The notes under the pieces are model-generated. The model saw only the letters and a program-made list of their open reading frames with translations, searched no databases and was not told where the DNA came from. Positions 16,988-26,254 of a DNA stretch of 33,102 nucleotides are shown piece by piece (the stretch's first letter is position 1; the number at the start of each line of letters is the position of its first letter). A program made the position numbers and the translations under genes. This stretch comes from Woeseiaceae bacterium (lineage in GTDB: Bacteria; Pseudomonadota; Gammaproteobacteria; Steroidobacterales; Woeseiaceae), in contig JANQMR010000013.1 in assembly GCA_028279985.1 (NCBI GenBank), positions 1-33,102 of the forward strand, read 5' to 3'.

Positions 16988-17906
16988 GCATGGATCCTGC
17001 AAGCGTCAGGAGCTTAGCCGCGCCGCGGTCGAGCAGTCGCGCCGCCAGTCGCTCCCCCAGCCCTGTGGCGTCCGCTGCCGGGCCCGTGACCCGATCGCGA
17101 ATCGACCGACTGCCGTCCGGCAGGGCAACCAGCGCGGTGACCGACATCTCGTCTCCTTCGCAGGCCGCGAAACTCGCGACCGGAGACTGGCAGCTCGCCT
17201 CGAGTACCCTGGCAATCGCGCGTTCGGCGAGCGTCGTCCGAACCGTCGGCCGATGGTGGAGTTTGTCGAGCAGGCCGCGCAATGCACCGGCGTTTTCCAG
17301 GCATTCGATGCCGATCACGCCCTGGGCCGCGGCCGGCAGCATCTCGTCGGTCGTAAACACATGGCTGATGTGCCGTTCGAGCCCTAGGCGTTCGAGGCCG
17401 GCCGCGGCCAGCACGATCGCGTCGTATTCTCCGGCCTCGAACTTCGCCAGACGGGTATTGACGTTGCCCCGCAAGGGCTCGACACGGAGGTCCGGCCGCA
17501 TCATCCTGAGTTGCGCCTGCCGTCTCAGGCTCGAGCTGCCGACCCTCGCGCCCTGTCGGATATCGCTGAAGGAGATGCCGGCGCCGCCGACGAAGGCGTC
17601 GGCGTGGTTCGCGCGCTCGAGCACCGCGGCGATACAAAAACCCGCCGGCATTTCCGCCGGCACGTCCTTCATCGAGTGTACGGCGATGTCGGCTTCCCCG
17701 GCCTGCATCGCGACTTCGAGTTCCTTGATGAACAGGCCCTTGCCGCCGATTTTCTGCAGGCTGCGGTCGAGCACCTCGTCGCCGCGCGTGGACATCGGCA
17801 CCAGCTCCGTCGCCTCGACTTCGGGCAGGGCATCGAGCAGGCCGGCAACGTGATTCGCCTGCCAGAGCGCCAGTGCGCTTTTTCGTGTCGCTATTCGAAT
17901 CCGCAA
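16980..17906 (-). CDS. hemC: Porphobilinogen deaminase (hydroxymethylbilane synthase)
   Basis: Polymerises four porphobilinogens to hydroxymethylbilane. Motifs: LRIRIATRKSALALWQANHV at the N-terminus, GGKGLFIKELEVAM, DIAVHSMKDVPAEMP, VGSSSLRRQAQL, LRGNVNTRL, and the dipyrromethane-cofactor cysteine in VLEASCQSPVAS. The start is taken as TTG at 17906, eight bases after GGAGG (17915-17919), giving 308 residues. The open frame continues upstream into algR but no ATG or GTG is well placed. It follows algR by 31 bases, as in Pseudomonas. Confidence 0.95.
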   Translation of the reverse strand: MRIRIATRKSALALWQANHVAGLLDALPEVEATELVPMSTRGDEVLDRSLQKIGGKGLFIKELEVAMQAGEADIAVHSMKDVPAEMPAGFCIAAVLERANHADAFVGGAGISFSDIRQGARVGSSSLRRQAQLRMMRPDLRVEPLRGNVNTRLAKFEAGEYDAIVLAAAGLERLGLERHISHVFTTDEMLPAAAQGVIGIECLENAGALRGLLDKLHHRPTVRTTLAERAIARVLEASCQSPVASFAACEGDEMSVTALVALPDGSRSIRDRVTGPAADATGLGERLAARLLDRGAAKLLTLAGSMHG

Positions 17907-17937
17907 CGGCAAAACCTCCGCTGTGCTCGTCGTGTGG

Positions 17938-18687
17938 TCATGGAGTGTTCCTGAGCCGGCGACGTACGTCGGCAACGTGGCGGCGGCTGATTATCAGGTC
18001 TTTGCCGGCGGCTTGCGAGCCGCCGCGCAAGACGACCCGGCACTTTCCGTCGGGGGTTTTTTCCAGGCGTTCGATCCTGGCGACGAGCACCAGCGCGCTC
18101 CGGTGTATGCGCACGACCTCGTCGGCGAACGTTTCCTCCAGCGATTTCAGGGATTCGTCGAGCAGGTCCTCGCCGCCTTCGTGATGGACGCAGACGTATT
18201 TTTGCTCGGCGCGGAAACAATGGATGTCCTCGATCGGGATCAGCCGGAGCTGATCCCGGCGCCGGACGCAGACGTGTCGGCGACGGGAATCGAGCCTGGA
18301 GCGGGCGGCAATCTCGTCGAGCGCGGGCGCGGCGAGGCGCGACGCTTGCCCGAGGGCACGTTCCAGGCGCTCGCGCCGGACCGGCTTCAGCACGTATCCG
18401 ACCGCCTGCGCCTCGAAGGCCTGGATCGCATACTCGTCGTAAGCGGTCGTGAACACGACGGCCGGGGGGTCGGGCATCCGGTTCAGGTGGTGTGCGGTGT
18501 CGATACCGTTCAAGCCCGGCATTCGGATGTCGAGCAGTACCACGTCGGGCCGGCCGGCCGACGCGAGCGCGACGGCCTGTTCGCCGTTGGCGGCTTCGGC
18601 AAGCACCTCGTGGTCCCCGAGATCCTCGACGAGCTGCCGCAGCCGGTCGCGGGCCGGCGCCTCGTCGTCTACGATCAGGATCCTCAA
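17938..18687 (-). CDS. algR: AlgR-like LytTR response regulator
   Basis: A 249-residue response regulator. Receiver domain residues 1-120 have the acidic pair DD at 7-8, the phospho-acceptor D53 in LLDIRMPGLNG, the conserved T in FTTAYDEYAI and K in GYVLKPVRRE. The C-terminal LytTR DNA-binding domain contains LIPIEDIHCFRAEQKYV, VRIHRSALV and ISRRHVADVRRRL, close to Pseudomonas AlgR. It is thus likely a transcription factor for envelope or surface functions. The start is a TTG at 18687. Its upstream Shine-Dalgarno-like GAAGGTG belongs to the last copy of a repeat derived from the algZ 3' end. Confidence 0.93.
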   Translation of the reverse strand: MRILIVDDEAPARDRLRQLVEDLGDHEVLAEAANGEQAVALASAGRPDVVLLDIRMPGLNGIDTAHHLNRMPDPPAVVFTTAYDEYAIQAFEAQAVGYVLKPVRRERLERALGQASRLAAPALDEIAARSRLDSRRRHVCVRRRDQLRLIPIEDIHCFRAEQKYVCVHHEGGEDLLDESLKSLEETFADEVVRIHRSALVLVARIERLEKTPDGKCRVVLRGGSQAAGKDLIISRRHVADVRRRLRNTP

Positions 18688-18691
18688 GTCT

Positions 18692-18845
18692 CACCTTCGT
18701 CGCAAGGGCAGTGGATCGTTACGGCGCTGCCGTTCACGGTTTCACCGCGTCGCAAGGGCCGAGGATCGTCACGATATCGTTGCCGTTCACATCCCACCTT
18801 CGTCGTACGGGTAACGGATCGTCACGGTATAGTTGCCTTCGGCGT
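18692..18845. repeat. Three degenerate ~51-bp tandem copies of the algZ 3' end
   Basis: Units begin at 18692, 18743 and 18795 (period 51 and 52), each opening with CACC, then TTCGTCG or GCGTCG, and sharing GGATCGT(C/T)ACG and TTGCCGTTCAC-like blocks. The unit from 18795 is the coding end of algZ (G-N-Y-T-V-T-I-R-Y-P-Y-D-E-G). Translated in shifted frames the others read G-N-D-I-V-T-I-L-G-P-C-D and G-S-A-V-T-I-H-C-P-C-D-E-G, so they are decayed duplications of that coding segment. They fill the whole algZ-algR spacer. Confidence 0.85.
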
Positions 18846-19863
18846 CATCGACGTCCACTGTGGCTTTCCCGGGGTAGGCCAGCTCGAATCGTTGCCGGAT
18901 GTTGCCGAGCGCCATGCGGTTACCGTCCTTCGAGCGTTTCACGCCGGCCGCAACCGGGTTGGACATCCGGATTATGATCTCCTTGCCGTCACGCCTGCCC
19001 TCGACCCGCACCTCGCCGCCGTCCGGCAGCAGCTCGATGCCGTGGTAAATCGCGTTTTCGAGCAGCGGCTGTATCGTCAGGCCCGGTATCAGCGCGCGCA
19101 TCGGCAACTCGGCGACGTCCCATCGCACCTTAAGGCGGTCGCCTAGCCTGAGTTTCTCGATACGCTGATAGATGGCCGCGACTTCGAGCTCCTGTTTGAT
19201 GGTCGTGCGGTTCCCGGATCCGCCGAGATTCGCGCGTAGGAGGTCCGAGAGGTCCTCGACCGCTTCCTCGGCGCGGCGCGGATCGCTACGGGTCAGCGCG
19301 GCGATCGTATTCATGCTGTTGAACAGGAAGTGCGGCCGGATCAGGGCCTGCAGCGCGCTGATGCGCGCCTGTGCTTCCAGCACGATGCTGCGGCGCCACT
19401 CGCTGGCCACGTAGAGGTAGCGCATCGCAAGCGCGATAACGATCGCGCTGATCGCGCAAGTCCGGAACAGGAATTGGCCATGCGATGCGTCGATGATCGC
19501 CGATCGACCGAAAATCCGCGTGACCTGCCAGGCCAGCTCGGCGAGCACCAGGCAGAGGAACACCAGGATCAGAAAGCTCAGCACGAAGGCGCCGGTCTTG
19601 CCGGCGCCTTCGAGCCGCCGTCTGAGCTGGCACATGACCGCGCATCCCAAAAGCGCATGCCACAGGACGAACATCGAGGTCTTCGAGAGATCGACCAGGA
19701 ACTGTCGTTCGGGGTCGTAAGCGGCCAGGGTCAGCACGATCGCGACGAGCTCGGCGATCAGGACGACGACGAACAGGGTACTTGCGGCGCAGAAATCGGG
19801 CAGGTAAGCCTGCGTGTGATCGTTTTCGGGCGCCAAGTTTTCCCGTTGCCGGCCGGCGGTCAA
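18787..19863 (-). CDS. algZ: AlgZ/FimS-like sensor kinase (LytS-type)
   Basis: A 358-residue membrane histidine kinase of the LytS/YehU type. Four or more hydrophobic helices fill residues ~28-150 (STLFVVVLIAELVAIVLTLA, FVLSFLILVFLCLVLAEL, others). The His_kinase domain follows with the H-box LIRPHFLFNSMNTIAALTR and the N-box LLENAIYHGIELLPDGG. A TTG start at 19863 is supported by GAGGAG eight bases upstream. Partner of AlgR, whose gene follows after a repeat-filled spacer of 99 bases. In Pseudomonas the pair controls alginate, twitching and virulence; the targets here are not visible. Confidence 0.9.
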   Translation of the reverse strand: MTAGRQRENLAPENDHTQAYLPDFCAASTLFVVVLIAELVAIVLTLAAYDPERQFLVDLSKTSMFVLWHALLGCAVMCQLRRRLEGAGKTGAFVLSFLILVFLCLVLAELAWQVTRIFGRSAIIDASHGQFLFRTCAISAIVIALAMRYLYVASEWRRSIVLEAQARISALQALIRPHFLFNSMNTIAALTRSDPRRAEEAVEDLSDLLRANLGGSGNRTTIKQELEVAAIYQRIEKLRLGDRLKVRWDVAELPMRALIPGLTIQPLLENAIYHGIELLPDGGEVRVEGRRDGKEIIIRMSNPVAAGVKRSKDGNRMALGNIRQRFELAYPGKATVDVDDAEGNYTVTIRYPYDEGGM

Positions 19864-19913
19864 GCGTTCCGCTCCTCACGTTGCGCTACGTCATTGTAAC
19901 GCGCCCGCTCACC

Positions 19914-19957
19914 GCCCTGTGACATCCCCGCGACACCCGTGCGGCACCCTTGCGACA
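19914..19957. repeat. Four 11-bp tandem repeats upstream of algZ
   Basis: Units on the plus strand are GCCCTGTGACA, TCCCCGCGACA, CCCGTGCGGCA and CCCTTGCGACA (19914-19924, 19925-19935, 19936-19946, 19947-19957). The shared pattern is CCC-x-x-GCGACA. They lie 51-94 bases upstream of the algZ start, between it and the DUF4124 stop. The 11-bp period is close to one DNA turn, so an array of protein-binding half-sites is possible; simple slippage is the alternative. Confidence 0.7.
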
Positions 19958-19976
19958 TGGAGGGCCCGCGGCGCGG

Positions 19977-20450
19977 TCAGCCGCAGTATTCGGCGACCAG
20001 CTCCTCGACCTTCTGCCGGGCTTCCTCGCGCTCGGCATCGTCCAGGTAGATGCGCTCGCCGTCTTCGCCCTGGCGATACAGGCGGCGCGACTGCACGTAG
20101 GTTTCGAGCCGGCCGCGGTACTCCTGGCATCTCCGGGCGCGTTGCTCCTCCTCGGCGCGGGCATCGGTCTCCTGCTGACGGGCTTCGTCCCTGGCGTCGC
20201 GCGCCTCATCGGCCGCCTGTTGCCGGTCGAGCCGCGCCTGGACACGCGATTGCACGGCGTCGTCGTCGGTGGGTCGCGAGACGATCGCGATTCGCTCCTC
20301 GGTTGCGGCGCCGGTCGGCCGGTCCACGTAGTGCACGGTGCCGTCGGCGTCGATGTATTTGTAGATTTCGCTGGCAGCAGTCGTTGCCGGCCCCGCCAAT
20401 GCGACGAGCAGGGCGACCGACGTCAGTGTGACTGTGATTCTCTGGCGCAT
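19977..20450 (-). CDS. DUF4124 domain envelope protein
   Basis: A 157-residue secreted protein. Residues 1-26 are a signal peptide ending near GPATTAAS. The DUF4124 core is IYKYIDADGTVHYVDRPT at about residues 29-46, the common pattern of an aromatic-rich strand pair (YKW-x-D-x-G-x-x-x-Y-x-D). The rest is a charged, probably coiled helix (RLDRQQAADEARDARDEARQ) ending in Y-C-G. Two cysteines late in the sequence may form a disulphide. Function is unknown. ATG at 20450. Single gene between algZ and the amtB end. Confidence 0.85.
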   Translation of the reverse strand: MRQRITVTLTSVALLVALAGPATTAASEIYKYIDADGTVHYVDRPTGAATEERIAIVSRPTDDDAVQSRVQARLDRQQAADEARDARDEARQQETDARAEEEQRARRCQEYRGRLETYVQSRRLYRQGEDGERIYLDDAEREEARQKVEELVAEYCG

Positions 20451-20519
20451 CTGGCCCGATTCCGTGTTTTCGAAAGACTCACCCGATCCCGATTAGATCA
20501 TGAAGCGCGTCGCAAGTGG

Positions 20520-20535
20520 CGTGATCGTTATCACA
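20520..20535. promoter_or_regulatory. CRP/Vfr-like binding site candidate
   Basis: CGTGA-TCGTTA-TCACA matches the CRP half-site pattern TGTGA-N6-TCACA with one mismatch and forms the palindrome GTGAT-CGTT-ATCAC. It lies about 70-85 bases upstream of the DUF4124 start on the opposite strand. It abuts a 12-bp tandem array, so chance symmetry cannot be excluded. Confidence 0.4.
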
Positions 20536-20577
20536 ATGACCGTCACAATGGTCATCGCAATGCTTATCGCAGCGTCG
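20530..20577. repeat. Four 12-bp tandem repeats
   Basis: Units ATCACAATGACC, GTCACAATGGTC, ATCGCAATGCTT and ATCGCAGCGTCG run head to tail between the DUF4124 start and the amtB terminator. They open a plus-strand frame (20500-20706, 68 codons, ITMTVTMV-like hydrophobic start) that I regard as unlikely to be a gene because its 3' half is the duplicated amtB terminator. Confidence 0.75.
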
Positions 20578-20601
20578 GTCGGGATCGGCGCCCGGGACGT
20601 G

Positions 20602-20657
20602 GCAAAAGCGATGAAAAGCGGGCCTTGCGGCAAAAGCAATGAAAAGCGGGCCTTGCG
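20602..20657. repeat. Near-perfect 28-bp tandem duplication of one arm of the amtB terminator
   Basis: Units 20602-20629 and 20630-20657 are identical at 27 of 28 positions. Each contains GAAAAGCGGGCCTTGCG, one arm of the terminator hairpin; only the second copy is followed by the complementary arm GGCCCGCT. The low divergence indicates a recent duplication. Confidence 0.9.
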
Positions 20658-20664
20658 GCCCGCT
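20642..20664 (-). terminator. Intrinsic terminator for the porin-glnK-amtB transcript
   Basis: On the minus strand AGCGGGCC-GCAA-GGCCCGCT forms a perfect 8-bp stem with a 4-base loop, followed by TTTC. It is about 100 bases after the amtB stop. The T run is short, so efficiency is uncertain. Confidence 0.7.
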
Positions 20665-20707
20665 CGTCGAACCGGATTTCCCGGCGAAAAAACGGCGTTC
20701 GGGTGAG

Positions 20708-20758
20708 ATCCGGCGCCGGGACCGGCCGTTATGCGAAAACGTCGTCCCGGCGCCGGAT
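20708..20758. repeat. Perfect 15-bp inverted repeat just after amtB
   Basis: ATCCGGCGCCGGGAC (20708-20722) and GTCCCGGCGCCGGAT (20744-20758) are exact inverse complements with a 21-base loop. It begins 9 bases after the amtB stop. No T run follows directly, so it may protect the mRNA 3' end or act with the terminator further downstream. Confidence 0.75.
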
Positions 20759-20766
20759 TCGGGCGG

Positions 20767-22050
<1,284 letters not shown>

Positions 22051-22074
22051 GAGAAACTCCTCCCTAAGTCAGTG

Positions 22075-23101
<1,027 letters not shown>

Positions 23102-23156
23102 GATTCTGCTCCATTAATTGATTTCGGCCACTGCGGCCGGACATCACGTGGCTAAG

Positions 23157-23172
23157 AGCAGCATCCGTGCCA
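23157..23172 (-). promoter_or_regulatory. Sigma-54 promoter of the porin-glnK-amtB operon
   Basis: On the minus strand TGGCACGGATGCTGCT matches the RpoN consensus TGGCACG-N4-TTGCW at all but one position, with GG and GC exactly 12 bases apart as required. The transcription start would fall near 23146, about 45 bases before the porin ATG. Position upstream of a nitrogen operon and below an NtrC-type site makes this a strong call. Confidence 0.88.
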
Positions 23173-23225
23173 GTTTCGGAAAAGTTATATTGATCATGGG
23201 CTTGGGCGATCGGCCAAGAAACGGA

Positions 23226-23242
23226 CGCACTGATATGGTGCA
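23226..23242. promoter_or_regulatory. NtrC-type enhancer site
   Basis: CGCACTGATATGGTGCA closely matches the classical NtrC site TGCACTAAAATGGTGCA (14 of 17) and keeps the GCAC...GGTGC dyad. Its centre is about 88 bases upstream of the predicted sigma-54 start, a normal enhancer distance. A weaker half-site-like GATGCAAACTTGGC lies at about 23275. Confidence 0.75.
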
Positions 23243-23327
23243 GGCTTCAACGGCCATGCCCCGTTTTGGGTGACGATGCAAACTTGGCTGCGGTGTCTGG
23301 ATTTGGGGCTGGCGTTTTGTTCGGCCG

Positions 23328-23433
23328 TCAGGTATCAAACGGACATGAACAAGGAATCCACCCAGGATATCGCCAACTCGTCAGGTATCGGCCAAACGTG
23401 AACAACGAATCCATCCAGGACTTGGCAAAAAAA
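23328..23433 (+). repeat. 53-bp tandem duplication of the ubiK start region
   Basis: Units start at 23328 and 23381 with TCAGGTATC. Both carry a start codon followed by AACAA(G/C)GAATCCA(C/T)CCAGGA. The first unit has ATG (23345), the second GTG (23398, the ubiK start). The first copy opens an 18-codon frame (M-N-K-E-S-T-Q-D-I-A...) whose TGA at 23399-23401 overlaps the GTG as GTGA. Confidence 0.88.
23345..23401 (+). CDS. 18-codon upstream frame overlapping the ubiK start (possible leader)
   Basis: Opened by the duplicated start region of ubiK. It reads MNKESTQDIANSSGIGQT and stops at TGA, which overlaps the GTG of ubiK by two bases within GTGA. The first ten residues copy UbiK residues 1-10 (NNESIQDLA). 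The peptide itself probably has no function, but translation could be coupled to ubiK. An equally simple view is that it is a by-product of the duplication. Confidence 0.35.
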   Translation: MNKESTQDIANSSGIGQT

Positions 23434-23637
23434 CTCGCTGAGTCCCTGCCGTCGAGCGTGCGCGCGGTGCGCGACGAGCTCGAACAGAATTTCAGCGCCG
23501 TTCTGAAAAGCGGCCTGTCCAAACTCGATCTCGTGACCCGCGAGGAGTTCGAGGTGCAGGAGGCCGTGTTGGCCCGCACCCGGCAAAAGCTCGAAGCGCT
23601 GGAGGCGCGGCTGGCGGAGTACGAGGAGCGGTCGTAA
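23398..23637 (+). CDS. ubiK: UbiK (BMFP/YqiC-type accessory factor for ubiquinone synthesis)
   Basis: A 79-residue protein: VNNESIQDLAKKLAESLPSS, then RAVRDELEQNFSAVLKSGLSKLDLVTREEFE-type core and a C-terminal coiled coil (VLARTRQKLEALEARLAEYE). The LSKLDLVTREEFEVQ stretch is the BMFP signature. UbiK forms a complex with UbiJ, encoded in this window at 5510-6115, and aids aerobic ubiquinone synthesis; homologues also show membrane-fusogenic behaviour. The GTG at 23398 is the second of two tandem copies of the start region. Confidence 0.9.
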   Translation: MNNESIQDLAKKLAESLPSSVRAVRDELEQNFSAVLKSGLSKLDLVTREEFEVQEAVLARTRQKLEALEARLAEYEERS

Positions 23638-23734
23638 GAACCGAATCGTAATGAGACTGGGCGTCGAACCGGTCGGCGGATACGACTGATTTGCCGATCG
23701 GGGCGGTTCCGTTGAGCTTGGCCAAGGAGGGCCA

Positions 23735-25261
23735 ATGGCTGTTGCCGTACTGCAAAGCCGGGCCGCGATCGGCACCGATGCGCCACCGGTTACCGTCGAA
23801 GTATTCTTGTCGGGCGGTCTGCCTTCGTTTTCGATCGTGGGCCTGCCCGAAACGGCCGTGCGCGAAAGCAAGGACCGGGTGCGCGGTGCACTGGTCAGCT
23901 CGGGCTTCAGTTTTCCCCAGGAGCGCATCACGGTCAGTCTCGGCCCCGCCGACATGCCGAAAGGCGGCGGCCGTTTCGATCTTGCGATCGCGCTGGGCAT
24001 ATTGGTGGCGAGCAACGCCATCAAGCCGCCTTCGCTCAGCGGACTCGAGTTTTACGGGGAACTGGCCCTGACCGGCGAGCTTCGACCGGTACACGGCCTG
24101 CTTCCGGCAGCCCTCGCCGCCCGGGCACGCGGCAATGCCGTATTCGTTCCGACGGCCAACGGCACGGAAGCGACGCTTGCCGGCGCCGAGGTCTACCCGG
24201 TCGAATCCCTGCTGGAGGTCACCGCGCACCTGATGGGCCGACACTGTATCGACGTATTGCCAAACACTTTACCGACGCCCGGCCGCCCATCCGACGAGGA
24301 TCTGAAGGACGTCATCGGTCAGGCCGACGCCAAGCGCGCACTGGAGATAGCCGCCGCCGGTGGCCATAACCTGCTGATGATCGGGCCGCCGGGGACCGGC
24401 AAGAGCATGCTGGCGCGGCGGCTGGCGGGCCTGTTACCGCCGATGAACGAGGCCGAGGCCATCGAAACCGCCGCGGTCGATTCGGTGCTCGGCAGGCCGC
24501 TCGACCTGGCGCAATGGCGCCGCCGTCCGTTCCGGGCGCCGCATCATACGGCGTCGGGGCCGGCGCTGGTTGGCGGCGGTTCGGTGCCGATGCCCGGCGA
24601 GATCTCGCGGGCACACAACGGCGTGCTGTTCCTGGACGAGTTACCGGAGTTCAAGCGCAACGTGCTCGAGGTGCTCCGCGAGCCGCTCGAAAGCGGCTCG
24701 ATCACGATCTCGAGGGCCGCCCGGCAGTGCGAGTTTCCGGCGCGATTCCAGCTCGTTGCGGCAATGAATCCCTGCCCCTGCGGTTTTCACGGCGATCCGC
24801 GCGGCGGCTGCATTTGCAGTGCGGATCGCGTTGCCGCCTATCGCGGTAAGATCTCGGGGCCTTTACTCGATCGGATTGATCTGCACGTCGAAGTCGGACG
24901 GATACATCAATCGCTCATACGGGCCGGCCGTGCTGCCGGCGAGTCGAGTGTCGAGGTCGCCGCCCGGGTTGCGAGCGTGCGTGAGATCGCGTTGCGCCGT
25001 AGCGGCTGTCGTAATGCGAATCTGCGCGGTGAGCAACTGGCTCGTGCCTGTCGATTGGACGGCGAAAGCTGGTCATTGATCGAACGGGCATCCGAACAGT
25101 TCAATCTGTCCACGCGCGCTTGCCATCGTATCTTGCGCGTGGCGCGGACGATTGCCGATCTTGCCGGGACGGATGGCATAACGAGCAAATGCGTTGCCGA
25201 GGCCCTGTCGTTTCGCGCGTTGGATCGAAGGCCCGGAGCGCAACCCCTCCGCTCAGCTTGA
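23735..25261 (+). CDS. comM: ComM/YifB, Mg-chelatase-like AAA+ helicase
   Basis: A 508-residue protein (506 in E. coli YifB). The N-terminal ChlI domain has EVFLSGGLPSFSIVGLPETA and PADMPKGGGRFDLAIALGIL. The AAA+ core has Walker A GPPGTGKSMLARRLAGLLPP around residues 215-234, Walker B VLFLDELPEF and FQLVAAMNPCPCGF. The C-terminal part includes LSTRACHRILRVARTIADL. In competent bacteria ComM is a branch-migration helicase that extends integrated DNA during transformation. ATG at 23735 is preceded by AAGGAGG. Usual ubiK-comM neighbourhood. Confidence 0.95.
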   Translation: MAVAVLQSRAAIGTDAPPVTVEVFLSGGLPSFSIVGLPETAVRESKDRVRGALVSSGFSFPQERITVSLGPADMPKGGGRFDLAIALGILVASNAIKPPSLSGLEFYGELALTGELRPVHGLLPAALAARARGNAVFVPTANGTEATLAGAEVYPVESLLEVTAHLMGRHCIDVLPNTLPTPGRPSDEDLKDVIGQADAKRALEIAAAGGHNLLMIGPPGTGKSMLARRLAGLLPPMNEAEAIETAAVDSVLGRPLDLAQWRRRPFRAPHHTASGPALVGGGSVPMPGEISRAHNGVLFLDELPEFKRNVLEVLREPLESGSITISRAARQCEFPARFQLVAAMNPCPCGFHGDPRGGCICSADRVAAYRGKISGPLLDRIDLHVEVGRIHQSLIRAGRAAGESSVEVAARVASVREIALRRSGCRNANLRGEQLARACRLDGESWSLIERASEQFNLSTRACHRILRVARTIADLAGTDGITSKCVAEALSFRALDRRPGAQPLRSA

Positions 25262-25454
25262 CCACGATCTCGTGTAGCGCTCGTCGGGATTGCACGTTCG
25301 CAAAGCTATCTTCGCGCCGATGATCAGTGGACCTTCGTTTGGGGCTGGCGCAGGGCATGAGCCGGTGGACGACTGGATAGCGGATATCGAGCTGCTAGAC
25401 TATCGGGGCTGGCCGCCGATCTGAAACGAAGCTCAATGCATTAAGGCTGCAAAT

Positions 25455-26123
25455 ATGAAGATACAAAGCAAAAGGCTGGAGAGAAATCGCGGTAAAGCGA
25501 CGAATCATGCGGCAATCCTCGGAGCGTCCGGTGATCGACAACGTATCGGCCTGCTGGACAATCGAACGTCGGCTACGACCCTGAGATCCTTGCAGAGCAT
25601 GGTCGGCGGCAGTGCTCCGGTGATCCAGTCCCGAACACTGCAACGCACAGCCGATAGCTACGCTGCAAAGATCGCACCCATGATGCTCGACATGGTCAAT
25701 ATGACCCAAGCACGAAGGGCCCGGGCCGGAGACACGCCGGTAATACAAAGATACGCAATCGTCGATGACAACTACGACGACCACTTGCCGGGACAAGAAG
25801 CAATAAGCAGGCCCATTGTCGAAGAGAAACGACAAGCGCTTGCCGATGGAGAAGAATTGAACTTCGATTACGCCGTCGTGCACGAACGTCTGGCCGAAGA
25901 TTCAGAGGGTGAGGATTATTGGGAAGAATACGACGAGGATGACCCGCAGCATGACATTGGCGACTTCGAAGAGCTTTCTGTGCTGACGGATGGTCACCAC
26001 ACTTTGGTGGCCATGTACGAGGACGATCACGATTTAAGCGGCGAACAGCACGATGAGGACTACGGCGGCGGGCACTACCGATGGGCCGACGTGGAGGTTA
26101 GTGACGAGGACTTCAGAGGGTAA
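25455..26123 (+). CDS. Acidic VIQR-motif protein, possible eCIS/polymorphic-toxin-like cargo
   Basis: A 222-residue protein without a recognised family. The basic N-terminal third holds LRSLQSMVGGSAPVIQSRTL (residues 43-62) and TPVIQRY (94-100). This Q-R rich 'xVIQR' pattern is familiar from N-terminal leaders of proteins linked to extracellular contractile injection systems and DUF4157-type toxins. The C-terminal half is strongly acidic and contains ELSVLTDGHHTLVAMYEDD (173-191), reminiscent of the DGHHR-A strand-helix of ParB-like nuclease folds, but the Arg is replaced by Thr. No secretion genes are nearby. Both resemblances are inferred from short motifs. First gene of the accessory region, after a featureless 193-base spacer. 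Confidence 0.65.
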   Translation: MKIQSKRLERNRGKATNHAAILGASGDRQRIGLLDNRTSATTLRSLQSMVGGSAPVIQSRTLQRTADSYAAKIAPMMLDMVNMTQARRARAGDTPVIQRYAIVDDNYDDHLPGQEAISRPIVEEKRQALADGEELNFDYAVVHERLAEDSEGEDYWEEYDEDDPQHDIGDFEELSVLTDGHHTLVAMYEDDHDLSGEQHDEDYGGGHYRWADVEVSDEDFRG

Positions 26124-26254
26124 TTCAGACAAACAACGCCCAGCGCCGGAAGCCAGGGTGCTGCCGTTTCAGCCGCAGATTCCCATTTTGGTAGTGCTGC
26201 CGAAACGCCGAGCCGGTCTGGATCCATTCCTTACACCCTACTTTAGAGACAACC

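Noticed and set aside
20500..20706. 68-codon plus-strand frame with a hydrophobic start
   Set aside because: Its first part is a 12-bp tandem array and its last part is the duplicated amtB terminator, so coding is unlikely.
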